Positions 1-8,288 of a stretch of 64,000 bases of DNA are shown piece after piece. Each line of letters starts with the position of its first letter. Position 1 is the stretch's first letter. Below the pieces are notes generated by a model, which was not told the origin of the DNA, ran no database searches, and worked only from the letters and a program-made list of their open reading frames with translations. The stretch is from Eubacterium sp. (GTDB lineage Bacteria; Bacillota; Clostridia; Lachnospirales; Lachnospiraceae). The translations under genes and the position numbers were made by a program. Location of the stretch: positions 43,769-107,768 of the forward strand of contig JAFVGA010000020.1 of NCBI GenBank assembly GCA_017475235.1. The letters run 5' to 3'.

Positions 1-1206
1 GTCAAATGCGAAAATCTTTTTCATCGCATCCGAATTAACAGAAAATAGTTTTGTGAAATCAATGCCGCCCTTTTTGCCGACGTCGTCAAACTTCTTTCCA
101 GTGAAAACATTTGTATTTTTGCGTTTTAACTGATCTTTTACCACTCCACTTTTTGTTGCTCTATCAATTACTCCATCAACAAGATTTGATGTGTAGTAGA
201 TTCCTGGCATAAGCATTTTGGCGGAGGCATCTTTCCTGGCAGAAACCACTCCCACTATTCTGATAGGACGACTCTTTGCAACTAGTTTCTTCATATATTT
301 ATCGTTGTCCTTCTTAGATGCCCATACTTTATACTTTTTGTCATATTTATAACACTTGTAAGAATCGACCAACTTAAACTTCATTCCGATGAAGTCCTTA
401 AAATTGAACTCATGCTTCTTTTTACTTATCTTTATCTTCTTGCCGCTAGAGTAAGCCTTAACAGCCCTCTCTAGTTCCTTAGAATCCTTAATTCCCATAC
501 TATAAAGAACGCGGTCCGAAATATTATTGTTCTCAGACAAAACTAAAACTAATTCGTTCTCATTTTTTGGCCAGTGGCCTGCTCTTATTGCGTATTGAGT
601 TTTATAAAGATCCTCTTCGTCTGGAAGTTTGAAGAAGTTGTCAAACGTCATACCCATATTGGCAGCCATAGCAGAATAAGATTGTGTCACTCCCATAGAT
701 TCGTATGCTCTCTCAGGATTCACCTGTCTCACTTTGCCATTATTAAACTCCTTAAAAATAAGAGGAACTACATTGTACGAATACTCAATAGCTTTTGCGT
801 CCTGTTCAAAGACCTTTCTGTTCGACTCTATATGACCCTTGAAAGATTTAAGGTCGTTTGTCTTAATGTTTGAAAAAGTATTTGTAATAGTTCTAAGTTC
901 GCGCACTTCTTTGTCGCCCTTTTTGCGCTTGCCCATTGTGTCTTGAGTCTCTTTTAACATAGCAGTAAAGTCCATGTTTGTTTTCATTATCTGAATAGGA
1001 TACTCCGACAAGGTATCCTCCTCTAGCTTATCAATATATTCATTAACACCATTCGATAACGACAAAATTAGAGCGATTCCAATAATACCAATGGAACCGG
1101 CAAAGGATACCAATATAGTTCTAGCCTTCTTCGTCAAAAGGTTAGAAAAACTTAATCCCAAAGCAGTCGCAAAACTCATGGACGCTTTTTTCTTTCTTCT
1201 ACTCAT
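1..1206 (-). CDS. ABC transporter permease, MacB/FtsX type (3' part beyond window)
   Basis: The frame stays open to the left edge for 402 codons, so this is the N-terminal part of a large permease. A basic N-terminus is followed by one membrane helix at about residues 25-45, then a long soluble, Lys-rich extracytoplasmic region, as in the MacB/periplasmic-core permeases of Firmicutes whose remaining helices lie at the C-terminus. The ATG at 1206 overlaps the stop of the upstream ATPase gene by 8 bp (ATGAGTAG), which argues for translational coupling and for one transporter. Substrate unknown; families of this type export peptides or resist cell-envelope toxins. Family call fairly sure, function inferred. 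Confidence 0.8.
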   Translation of the reverse strand, partial: MSRRKKKASMSFATALGLSFSNLLTKKARTILVSFAGSIGIIGIALILSLSNGVNEYIDKLEEDTLSEYPIQIMKTNMDFTAMLKETQDTMGKRKKGDKEVRELRTITNTFSNIKTNDLKSFKGHIESNRKVFEQDAKAIEYSYNVVPLIFKEFNNGKVRQVNPERAYESMGVTQSYSAMAANMGMTFDNFFKLPDEEDLYKTQYAIRAGHWPKNENELVLVLSENNNISDRVLYSMGIKDSKELERAVKAYSSGKKIKISKKKHEFNFKDFIGMKFKLVDSYKCYKYDKKYKVWASKKDNDKYMKKLVAKSRPIRIVGVVSARKDASAKMLMPGIYYTSNLVDGVIDRATKSGVVKDQLKRKNTNVFTGKKFDDVGKKGGIDFTKLFSVNSDAMKKIFAFD

Positions 1207-1909
1207 TGGTATACCCCCTCATCTCTTCTTCTGTGGGTGCATCTGAATCCGAAACAATTCGGCCATCTTCTATATTTACAATTCTAGTTGCGTAAGTATT
1301 TGCAAGATTTGGGTTGTGTGTAACCATTACAACTAGACGATCTTTCGCCACTTCTTTAAGCAAGTCCATAACTTGAACACTAGTAGTAGAATCTAGCGCA
1401 CCAGTTGGTTCATCAGCTAACAAAATATCAGGATTGTTAACTAGGGCACGTGCAATAGCCACACGTTGCATCTGTCCACCAGATAGCTGATTAGGTTTTT
1501 TCTTTGCATGTTCTCTCAGCCCAACTTGCTTTAGCACCTTGAGCGCTCTCTTCTTTCTCTCCCACTTGCTGACACCAGAAATAGTCAGAGCAAGTTCTAC
1601 GTTTGCTAGAACTGTCTGGTGAGAAATTAAGTTATAACTTTGGAAAACAAAACCGATAGTGTGATTTCTATAAGTATCCCAATCCCTATCTTTGTAGTTC
1701 TTTGTGGATGTACCGTTAATAATCAAATCGCCACTATCATATCTGTCTAGTCCACCAATAATATTCAGCATAGTAGTTTTTCCAGATCCACTAGGTCCTA
1801 GAATAGCTACAAACTCGTTGTCGCGGAAATCCAAGTCCACTCCATCCAAAGCCTTCTGAACAAAATTGCCAGTCTTATATTCTTTTCTAATTCCTTTTAA
1901 TTCAAGCAT
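1199..1909 (-). CDS. ABC transporter ATP-binding protein, MacB/LolD type
   Basis: A complete ABC ATPase of about 236 residues with Walker [10 protein letters not shown], signature LSGGQMQR, Walker [13 protein letters not shown] and the switch histidine in MVTHNP. It would power the permease encoded directly downstream. The start is taken as the ATG at 1909: it overlaps the previous stop by 8 bp (ATGCTTGA), mirrors the junction at the other end of this gene, and has a G-rich ribosome site just upstream. A TTG at 1921 would add four residues. Lies in the operon 6069 to 1. Substrate cannot be read from the sequence. Confidence 0.93.
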   Translation of the reverse strand: MLELKGIRKEYKTGNFVQKALDGVDLDFRDNEFVAILGPSGSGKTTMLNIIGGLDRYDSGDLIINGTSTKNYKDRDWDTYRNHTIGFVFQSYNLISHQTVLANVELALTISGVSKWERKKRALKVLKQVGLREHAKKKPNQLSGGQMQRVAIARALVNNPDILLADEPTGALDSTTSVQVMDLLKEVAKDRLVVMVTHNPNLANTYATRIVNIEDGRIVSDSDAPTEEEMRGYTNE

Positions 1910-3113
1910 CTTTTCCCCCAACTTGATCCATTTCCTTCTTAACGTTTTTCCTTCCCCTAAAAGCTAAAACTGTAAGTCTATAAATAGTAAAAAATGGTTT
2001 AACAATCTTGTGCTTGTACACAAATGGATGATAGATGCGATACCACTTCTCATCCGGGAAGAGTCGGCTCTTTAAGTATTTCCCTTTGGACACTTCGCCC
2101 TCTGCATCTAGTTCATACACTTGGTTTTTCCACCTAGTCTCAAGGTTGCCGAAATTATCAGCACCAATCATACTATCGAAAAGATTCCACTCCGACTTTT
2201 CTAAAGACTCCTCAGAAACTTCAGAGTCTAAATCAAACATTTTCAATGCTACACTTCTAACATCTCTCTCAAAAGTTCCTATTCCATTTTCATCACATAT
2301 CTTTTCTATATATTTTAAATTCAAATCTGGATGTGAATTTAAATAAACACACACATCCATCAAGAAGCGGATTCCAATTCCATTTCGTGTAAAGTGCTTG
2401 TGCGCATGCACAAACAAATATATGTAGAATTCTTCGTCGGTGAAGTGATAACCGCAGTTATTATTTTCATCCTTAACCAACGAGTCTGGAACGTTCGCAT
2501 AGTACTTTGCAAACTCCGGACTGTAAGATTCTTCAATCAAATATTTGTGGAGTTCAAAGTAGAGAAATGGGTCTTTCACATATTCGTCTGCATTGTCGCC
2601 CTTTGTCAAATCACCAGTTTCATCATCTCTGTCCTTAGAATAATGATGCATCCAAACACGGTACCCCCTGGATTTCATAAACGCATCCATCTCATCTCTC
2701 TTTGTGCGGTCATACAATATGTCGACATCATTCATCTCGCGGACATCAGGCGATGGATAAAAATGCTTAAGAATCGCACCCTTTAAAGGCATAAACCAAA
2801 TCCCATTCTCATCCATATATTTTAAAATTGCATTTGTCTCTTTATCAAAAAGAAGATTTCGTCTGTACGAATTCAGACGCAACTTCTTCCACTCAAAGTA
2901 AAACGAGTCCTCGTCAAAGAGCTTGTCCTCTTCCACAGCATTCTCAATCGCCATAAATGTAATGCTAGCTGTTTTTGTATTTTTAACATAATCAAAGACC
3001 GCTTTCATCTCTTCTTCAGGGTAAGGAATACTCTCTAACTTCTTCCCCGCCAAAGCAAGCGCAGCTAACTTTATAGCAATATTTGAAGTTTTGTTCGTTT
3101 TACTTATTATCAT
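1902..3113 (-). CDS. Uncharacterised nucleotidyltransferase family protein (NTP_transf_5-like)
   Basis: 403 residues. The middle carries the MPLKGAILKHFYP stretch followed by REMNDVDIL, the pattern of the NTP_transf_5 family (PF14907), in which a lysine/glycine block precedes a D-x-D metal site of the polymerase-beta fold. C-terminal half is helical and rich in aromatic and charged residues; no signal peptide. Proteins of this family occur next to ABC transporters and RiPP or capsule genes, but no function is settled. Its ATG shares a base with the preceding stop (TAATG) and it overlaps the following ATPase gene, so it is probably made together with the exporter. Family call inferred from motif pattern. 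Confidence 0.7.
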   Translation of the reverse strand: MIISKTNKTSNIAIKLAALALAGKKLESIPYPEEEMKAVFDYVKNTKTASITFMAIENAVEEDKLFDEDSFYFEWKKLRLNSYRRNLLFDKETNAILKYMDENGIWFMPLKGAILKHFYPSPDVREMNDVDILYDRTKRDEMDAFMKSRGYRVWMHHYSKDRDDETGDLTKGDNADEYVKDPFLYFELHKYLIEESYSPEFAKYYANVPDSLVKDENNNCGYHFTDEEFYIYLFVHAHKHFTRNGIGIRFLMDVCVYLNSHPDLNLKYIEKICDENGIGTFERDVRSVALKMFDLDSEVSEESLEKSEWNLFDSMIGADNFGNLETRWKNQVYELDAEGEVSKGKYLKSRLFPDEKWYRIYHPFVYKHKIVKPFFTIYRLTVLAFRGRKNVKKEMDQVGGKDA

Positions 3114-3934
3114 TAAAGTTTATATTTTCCTTCTATAATATCTGAAATATCATTTAGGTCATCTTCGTCGTCTATGTCATCTGGCAAGTCGACTTCTTCC
3201 GGTTCTTCATCGTCCTCTTCTTCTCTAATATAGCCTTCGTATTTTTCTGGGTGTTTGATTCGATCAGGCAAATAGATTATTTCAAAGAAGCATAGGAATA
3301 TGAACGGCATCGCTTGTCCAATTCCAACACCCACTGAAACTAGTCTGCCAAGCCACTGTTTATCTGATCCCACCAATGTATAGTAGGCATCATCTCTCAT
3401 GATTCCTCCCGCCAAAAACGCTAGCACCATACCTGCTACTAACAAAACATTCATTATCATATTCACAACGCTGTATGCGTCTTCTTTGGCGAAGAGGCAT
3501 TTGTAGATTGCGTATATTATGAGCAATATAAATGCAATCATCATGTAATATGACGAGTTCGCCTTCCTCGTGAAATAGTCTCTCGAGAAAACGAAAGTAG
3601 CAACATACATCCCAAGTAAGTAGATGAACGATACTATTCCCATAAACACATATCCACCTGAGATTAATCTCTGGTACTCGGAAGATCTGGCTGCGTCAAA
3701 GAAATATTTAATAGCCAGTACCGTTAGTGCCACACATGTGATTTGGAAAGCGTGCGCCATCAAACTGGCAGCAGTCACATTTCTTATTCCGATAATGTAC
3801 AAAAGTTTGTAAACGGCATTCCCTGTATATGCTGTGTAGATGCTGTAGTTCCAAAATAGAACGTAAAGCGCCGAACAAAGCATAGTCAAGAATCCGAGCG
3901 TCATTACTGTCATTTGTCTAACATTTCGTTTCAT
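3113..3934 (-). CDS. Multi-pass membrane protein, paralogue of its neighbour
   Basis: 273 residues with about six to seven hydrophobic segments and a strongly acidic C-terminal tail (runs of Glu and Asp over the last ~45 residues), which should face the cytoplasm. The second half aligns by eye with the next upstream gene: YAIYKCLFA against YVIYKNFFA, LAFLAGGI against LAYLGGGI, GQAMPFIFL against AQTMPLIFL, each followed by a FFE/YFE-x-x-Y motif. The two therefore arose by tandem duplication. Family not recognised. Overlaps the upstream gene by ATGA and the downstream one by a single base. Confidence 0.75.
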   Translation of the reverse strand: MKRNVRQMTVMTLGFLTMLCSALYVLFWNYSIYTAYTGNAVYKLLYIIGIRNVTAASLMAHAFQITCVALTVLAIKYFFDAARSSEYQRLISGGYVFMGIVSFIYLLGMYVATFVFSRDYFTRKANSSYYMMIAFILLIIYAIYKCLFAKEDAYSVVNMIMNVLLVAGMVLAFLAGGIMRDDAYYTLVGSDKQWLGRLVSVGVGIGQAMPFIFLCFFEIIYLPDRIKHPEKYEGYIREEEDDEEPEEVDLPDDIDDEDDLNDISDIIEGKYKL

Positions 3935-4644
3935 TGTTTTCCCTCTTTTCGTTTTATCTTTCTTCTGTGTGTCTTTCTCGTGAGCAATACTGGTCTATAT
4001 ACAAATTCAAAGTATGCTAAAAATATTAGTGGCATAGTTTGGGCTGCGCCAAAGACCACGGTCTGCAAAGGTCTTGCACCTGGAATCAATATTCCACCGC
4101 CAAGATACGCAAGTATGATTGCCACTATGTATGCAAAACTCATTGGGTCAAACTTTCTAGGAACTATTGCAAAGAAGTTTTTGTAAATAACATATACAAG
4201 TAAAACTATATATGATGCACAAAGGAAATACGCTGATAATGTTTCTCCTTTAATCGCAACTGGGTTCTTTTGATTTGTAGGGTAATAGTTTATTCCTACC
4301 AAAAGGTAAATAACAGCTGCTATATAAACACCCATCACCATTTTGTAACCCATCTTGATTCTCTTCTTCCACTTTCTACCTCTTGCTGTGTCTATAAAGA
4401 ATACAATTCCAACTACATACACAACAACAAAAGCAAGCAAGAATGCTAGGATTATATAACCAAGGCCATAGCCGAGGCCGGGAATAATGTCTCTAAAAAA
4501 TCTAGCATTAACCCTATTCATATAGTTTGACAATATATAGTGTTTCCACAAAGGCATGTACGATGCTATCTGAAGAATAGATAGCACTCCAAGTACTCTC
4601 AAAATCACCTTTTTTGTTTTTCTAACTTTTTTATTTTCAGACAT
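3931..4644 (-). CDS. Multi-pass membrane protein, paralogue of its neighbour
   Basis: 237 residues, basic N-terminus (KKVRKTKK), about six hydrophobic segments, basic C-terminus (RKTHRRKIKRK). It lacks the acidic tail of its paralogue downstream but shares the terminal half of the membrane region. Start ATG at 4644 has GGAG nine bases upstream; that ribosome site overlaps the stop codon of the sodium symporter gene, so the two are coupled. No domain recognised. A role with the ABC exporter at the end of the operon is possible but only inferred from position. Confidence 0.72.
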   Translation of the reverse strand: MSENKKVRKTKKVILRVLGVLSILQIASYMPLWKHYILSNYMNRVNARFFRDIIPGLGYGLGYIILAFLLAFVVVYVVGIVFFIDTARGRKWKKRIKMGYKMVMGVYIAAVIYLLVGINYYPTNQKNPVAIKGETLSAYFLCASYIVLLVYVIYKNFFAIVPRKFDPMSFAYIVAIILAYLGGGILIPGARPLQTVVFGAAQTMPLIFLAYFEFVYRPVLLTRKTHRRKIKRKEGKQ

Positions 4645-4647
4645 TAA

Positions 4648-6069
4648 TTATGCTCCAAAGTTGAATCCAAATGCTGTTAGAAGAAGGATTGCTAAAAGTA
4701 TAGGAGCGATGTATTTAACCATCACTCTATACATATGTCTTCTTCCAAACTTCTCGCCATTCTTTGTCGCTTCGCCTTCTATCACTTTGCTCTTTATAAT
4801 CCAGCCGACAAAGATACATGTTCCAATGGCAACTACTGGCATCAAGATGCTGTTTGATACGTAATCGAAGATATCAAGCATCTGCGCACCTTCTGATCCA
4901 TTTGGAAGTGTAAGATTTTTGAAGTTGAAAGGTGAACCTTCCACAAATCCTAAACAAACAACTACTCCTAGTACTAGAGCTATGGCAGTCTCAATTACTA
5001 CCGCTTTCTTTCTACTCCATTTGAATTTATCCATCAAACTAGAAACAACCGCTTCCAAAATGGAAATGGAACTAGTTAGTGCCGCGAACAATACTGTTAT
5101 AAAGAATATTGCTCCCACTATCAAACCAGGTGTTCCCATTTCACTAAACACCTCTGGAAGTGCGTTAAACATAAGACTTGGTCCAGCAGTTGCCTGCATT
5201 TTTTCTGGTCCCATAAAAGCAACCACTGCAGGGATAATCATTGCACCTGCTAGGAAAGCAACTAATGTATCAAAAATTTCAATTTTATTAACTGCACTTA
5301 CCAAGTTTTCTTTATCTTTCAAATATGAACCATAGGCAATCATAATACCCATAGCCACACTAATACTGTAGAACAATTGTCCCATAGCATCAGCTACCAC
5401 ACCCATAAACTTTGTGACTGTAAGTCCGTTAAAGTTAGGGATTAAGTATGTCTTAATTCCGTCTATACCAGTTCCCTCATCACCTTTGATAAATAGAGCA
5501 AAGATTGCAATGCCAATAATCAAAATTAAAAGGATTGGCATCAAAACTTTTGACAATCTCTCTATACCGGCATTAACTCCTTTGTATATGACAAAGGATG
5601 TTGCCAAAATGAAGATAACTGTAAATACGATGGGCCACCAAGGGTGTCCCACAAAACTACCAAAGAAGTTTTCAAATCCCTTGATGCCGGAAACCTTTGT
5701 GATTCCGCCTGATACGTATGATGTAGTGTACTTAAGTACCCATCCACCAATAGCACAGTAATATGGCATAATGATAAATGGAACTATACAAGCCAAAATA
5801 CCAAGCGCTTTCCATACCTTGCCTGGCTTAGCTTTGTTGTACGCCGTCAAAGGACTCTGCTTTGTCATACGTCCTATTGAAACTTCCGAAATAAGAAGTG
5901 TATAACCAAATGTCACTGCTAATATCAAATATACGATTAGGAATAATCCACCACCGTCTTTGGCGGCGAGATATGGAAATCTCCAAATGTTACCTAATCC
6001 GACAGCTGAACCTGCAGCCGCCAAAATAAAACCTACTGATCCTGAAAATGAATGTCTTTTTTGTGTCAT
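4648..6069 (-). CDS. Sodium-dependent amino acid symporter, NSS/SNF family
   Basis: 473 residues, about eleven membrane helices, as in many bacterial neurotransmitter:sodium symporters (LeuT-like, often 11-12 helices). TM1 carries the hallmark AAAGSAVGLGNIWRFPY with the unwound NIWRFPY stretch that binds sodium and substrate, followed by GGGLFLIVY. Imports an amino acid with sodium; which one cannot be told. First gene of the minus-strand operon reaching the left edge. Start ATG at 6069 with AGAGG about eight bases upstream. Confidence 0.93.
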   Translation of the reverse strand: MTQKRHSFSGSVGFILAAAGSAVGLGNIWRFPYLAAKDGGGLFLIVYLILAVTFGYTLLISEVSIGRMTKQSPLTAYNKAKPGKVWKALGILACIVPFIIMPYYCAIGGWVLKYTTSYVSGGITKVSGIKGFENFFGSFVGHPWWPIVFTVIFILATSFVIYKGVNAGIERLSKVLMPILLILIIGIAIFALFIKGDEGTGIDGIKTYLIPNFNGLTVTKFMGVVADAMGQLFYSISVAMGIMIAYGSYLKDKENLVSAVNKIEIFDTLVAFLAGAMIIPAVVAFMGPEKMQATAGPSLMFNALPEVFSEMGTPGLIVGAIFFITVLFAALTSSISILEAVVSSLMDKFKWSRKKAVVIETAIALVLGVVVCLGFVEGSPFNFKNLTLPNGSEGAQMLDIFDYVSNSILMPVVAIGTCIFVGWIIKSKVIEGEATKNGEKFGRRHMYRVMVKYIAPILLAILLLTAFGFNFGA

Positions 6070-6128
6070 TTTTCTAGCCTCTTTTCTGTAAATCTATTTA
6101 ATCCCTTTTCTACTCATAGTCGTTTTTT

Positions 6129-6137
6129 ATTATAACA
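6129..6137 (-). promoter_or_regulatory. Probable extended -10 promoter of the symporter operon
   Basis: Minus strand reads TGTTATAAT, an extended -10 (TGn-TATAAT), about 60 bases upstream of the symporter start. No good -35 hexamer is visible 16-18 bases further up. It is the only promoter-like site before the run of six genes. Confidence 0.5.
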
Positions 6138-6170
6138 CAAAACCCCTATTAAATGCCCTTTGCAGTAAAA

Positions 6171-6206
6171 AAAGTGGTTGTCACGAAATTACGTGGCAGC
6201 CACTTT
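6171..6206 (-). terminator. Rho-independent terminator of the flavin reductase gene
   Basis: Imperfect 15-bp stem (AAAGTGGCTGCCACG pairing with its partner, two mismatches) with a 6-base loop, followed on the minus strand by seven Ts. It lies 22 bases after the flavin reductase stop. Confidence 0.8.
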
Positions 6207-6227
6207 TGTTTTGTGTTTTTATTTAGT

Positions 6228-6701
6228 TTATTTTATGATGTCTACTACTTCTCCAATATACATATAGTGCCAGTCTTCATCGCCGTAGAACATGTCTTTA
6301 ACATCTTGTGGCATATTTTCTGGCTCTATTAACTGCTTGCTTAATTTCTTACATACAAGAGTCATCTCTGCTTCTTTGAATGTCATAGAGTTAGCTACTG
6401 CTTCTGGAGTTAGGCCTGAATCATTCATCTTGTCCATATCTCTACCAGATTTTGATCCCATAACACCTAAAACATCTTTGTATTCTTCTGGATAGAAGCT
6501 TACTGTGAAGTAATCATTATTATCCATAAACTCACGAGTGTATCTAGACTCTCTCACATATGTGGTAGCGATAGGCTTACCCCATAGTGTTCCAAGACTA
6601 CCCCAGCTGATTGTCATTGTGTTAAAGCTATTCTCATCTCCTGCTGTTAGCAAAGCCCACTGTTTATCAAATTTTGAAAAAATGTCTAATTCTAAATTCA
6701 T
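6228..6701 (-). CDS. Flavin reductase family protein (FMN-binding split barrel)
   Basis: 157 residues from the ATG at 6701, chosen because GGAG sits eight bases upstream; an ATG at 6725 in the same frame has no ribosome site. The protein has the flavin-binding split-barrel pattern: N-terminal W-x-L-x-T-x-G, SFNTMTISWG, a TYVRESRYT block and FTVSFYPEEY, close to flavoredoxin-like proteins of anaerobes. Expected to bind FMN and serve in NAD(P)H-dependent flavin or electron transfer in the cytoplasm. Monocistronic between a promoter at 6734-6761 and the terminator at 6171-6206. Confidence 0.85.
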   Translation of the reverse strand: MNLELDIFSKFDKQWALLTAGDENSFNTMTISWGSLGTLWGKPIATTYVRESRYTREFMDNNDYFTVSFYPEEYKDVLGVMGSKSGRDMDKMNDSGLTPEAVANSMTFKEAEMTLVCKKLSKQLIEPENMPQDVKDMFYGDEDWHYMYIGEVVDIIK

Positions 6702-6733
6702 AATGTACTCCTTTTTTATTTTCATATATTACT

Positions 6734-6761
6734 AGTATAATACATTAAACCTTTCCTACAA
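6734..6761 (-). promoter_or_regulatory. Promoter of the flavin reductase gene
   Basis: TTGTAG, 16-base spacer, TATACT on the minus strand, about 30 bases upstream of the chosen start. The -35 box overlaps the stop codon of the DUF1848 gene. Confidence 0.55.
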
Positions 6762-7688
6762 ATCAAAAATACTCATCTGTCCATCTTTCCAAGACTTCTG
6801 GTTAGCCTCGTGCACCACATCATCCTCATTTAACTCCCCTATCAAAAGCGGCGACATAGGATCATGATGCTTCATATTGTAAACCACAGTCTCCCTGTCA
6901 TAATTAGCATAACAATATTTGCATCCGTGGCCACAAGTGTTGTATGCGCCTATATCAGCACCCAGCAAACACTGGCACTGGGCCCTGGCATTCTGTGGCT
7001 TAGGTACCTTAAGATGCGTGCCAATAGCATCCTCCAAAACACCCTGCGATAAACATCCGCTAGCGTCTACATTATCTCTGACTAGTTCTTCCCTCTCGCA
7101 ACAAAGGTGAATCTGCATGTTATTCTCACGAGCAATCTTGGAAAAAGCATCTATTAACATTTCCTGGTCGCTAAAACTAACACTCTTAACACCCGGGAAG
7201 TTTTTCTTCGTCTTCTCATATAAATCAATAAAACTAACCACCACTTGATTAGTAGAGCCTTTCAGTTTCTCAGACATCTCCCTAAATGCATTTATATGAA
7301 AGTCCACATCGTACTTCTCATCTATAAAAATAGGATCATAGCGCCAACTCATCTTCGCCGGTCCCACCGTCCTCGACAAAGAAATAAAAGAATCCATCAC
7401 TGCATCTTTGTCTGGGACGAATGGCTCAATGTCCTTTCCATATGGAGTGATTGTGACAAACCAAAACATATCAAAGTCTTTTAGTTCATCTAGTCTATCT
7501 AACATAGGCGCAGGATTCTTTGTACAGAAAACTATGGCATCAATAACATCAGGTGACAAAATGTACTTTGTCACCTGTGTTGGGTTATAAGGATTTCTCA
7601 CTATAACATATCCGTCTTTAATTCTTTGGTAAAACCAGTTACTGTAGTAAGCTGGTATGTCTGTACGACTTCCTGTGTTTAAAATCAT
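6756..7688 (-). CDS. DUF1848 family protein with radical-SAM-like cysteine motif
   Basis: 310 residues, matching DUF1848 (PF08902) by its N-terminal SRTDIPAYY and VFCTKNPAPML blocks and by the C-terminal CGHGCKYCYAN, a Cx3Cx2C motif of the kind that binds a [4Fe-4S] cluster with S-adenosylmethionine. Further Cys (CQCLLG) precede it. Function of the family is unknown; a radical SAM chemistry is inferred only from the motif. The ATG follows the macro-domain stop codon with no gap (TAGATG), so both are read from one message. Short C-terminal tail after the cluster. Confidence 0.85.
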   Translation of the reverse strand: MILNTGSRTDIPAYYSNWFYQRIKDGYVIVRNPYNPTQVTKYILSPDVIDAIVFCTKNPAPMLDRLDELKDFDMFWFVTITPYGKDIEPFVPDKDAVMDSFISLSRTVGPAKMSWRYDPIFIDEKYDVDFHINAFREMSEKLKGSTNQVVVSFIDLYEKTKKNFPGVKSVSFSDQEMLIDAFSKIARENNMQIHLCCEREELVRDNVDASGCLSQGVLEDAIGTHLKVPKPQNARAQCQCLLGADIGAYNTCGHGCKYCYANYDRETVVYNMKHHDPMSPLLIGELNEDDVVHEANQKSWKDGQMSIFDL

Positions 7689-8210
7689 CTATTTCTGTCC
7701 TGTCATTATCTTTACTTCATCTACATACACATCATATGTATCCTTATCAAATAGCACCCAGCCAACTTCGTCAAAACACTCTTTGTTTTCCTGCCAAAAC
7801 TTTCTAAAAGTATTTAGCGCTATCTTGGCGGCTTCTCTAACAGGATATCCATACGCGCCTGTAGATATAGAAGGAAATACAATAGTTCTGATTCCTTTTC
7901 TCTTGGCGAGCTCCAAGCACTCTGTATAGCATGAAGCTAATGTCTCGGCTTCGCCAAAGTCGCCTCCGCTCCAAATAGGTCCAACTGTGTGGATCACATA
8001 TTTGCATGGGAGGTTATAAGCGCTAGTAATTTTAGCCTGGCCAGGTTCACAACCACCTAGTCCCTCGCACTCTTCTAGAAGTGCTGGGCCAGCTGCGCGG
8101 TGAATGGCACCATCCACTCCACCGCCACCTAGCAGTGTAGTGTTAGCTGCGTTTACTATCGCTTCGAAATCTTTTAATTTAGTTATATCACCTAATAATA
8201 TTTGTAACAT
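7689..8210 (-). CDS. Macro domain protein (ADP-ribose/O-acetyl-ADP-ribose hydrolase, YmdB-like)
   Basis: 173 residues forming a single macro domain: GDITKL, the substrate loop IVNAANTTLLGGGGVDGAIHR-like block, and PSISTGAYGYP. These residues bind ADP-ribose in this family; enzymes close to YmdB/MacroD remove O-acetyl from OAADPr or mono-ADP-ribose from proteins. Read together with the DUF1848 gene. There is no ribosome site before the ATG and an extended -10 lies six bases upstream, so the message may be leaderless. Confidence 0.92.
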   Translation of the reverse strand: MLQILLGDITKLKDFEAIVNAANTTLLGGGGVDGAIHRAAGPALLEECEGLGGCEPGQAKITSAYNLPCKYVIHTVGPIWSGGDFGEAETLASCYTECLELAKRKGIRTIVFPSISTGAYGYPVREAAKIALNTFRKFWQENKECFDEVGWVLFDKDTYDVYVDEVKIMTGQK

Positions 8211-8216
8211 ATGAAT

Positions 8217-8225
8217 ATTATAACA
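8217..8225 (-). promoter_or_regulatory. Extended -10 promoter of the macro-domain gene; leaderless start predicted
   Basis: Minus strand TGTTATAAT is followed by six bases and then the ATG at 8210. Transcription would begin at or next to the A of the start codon, which fits the lack of a Shine-Dalgarno sequence. Confidence 0.5.
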
Positions 8226-8238
8226 CTAAATAAAAAAA

Positions 8239-8261
8239 TGAGGTCCCAAATCGGGGCCTCA
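8239..8261 (-). terminator. Terminator of the restriction-modification operon
   Basis: Stem TGAGGCCCC/GGGACCTCA with a short AT loop followed on the minus strand by seven Ts, 28 bases after the nuclease stop codon. Confidence 0.85.
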
Positions 8262-8288
8262 AATCTTATTTTTGATTACTCTGTTACA

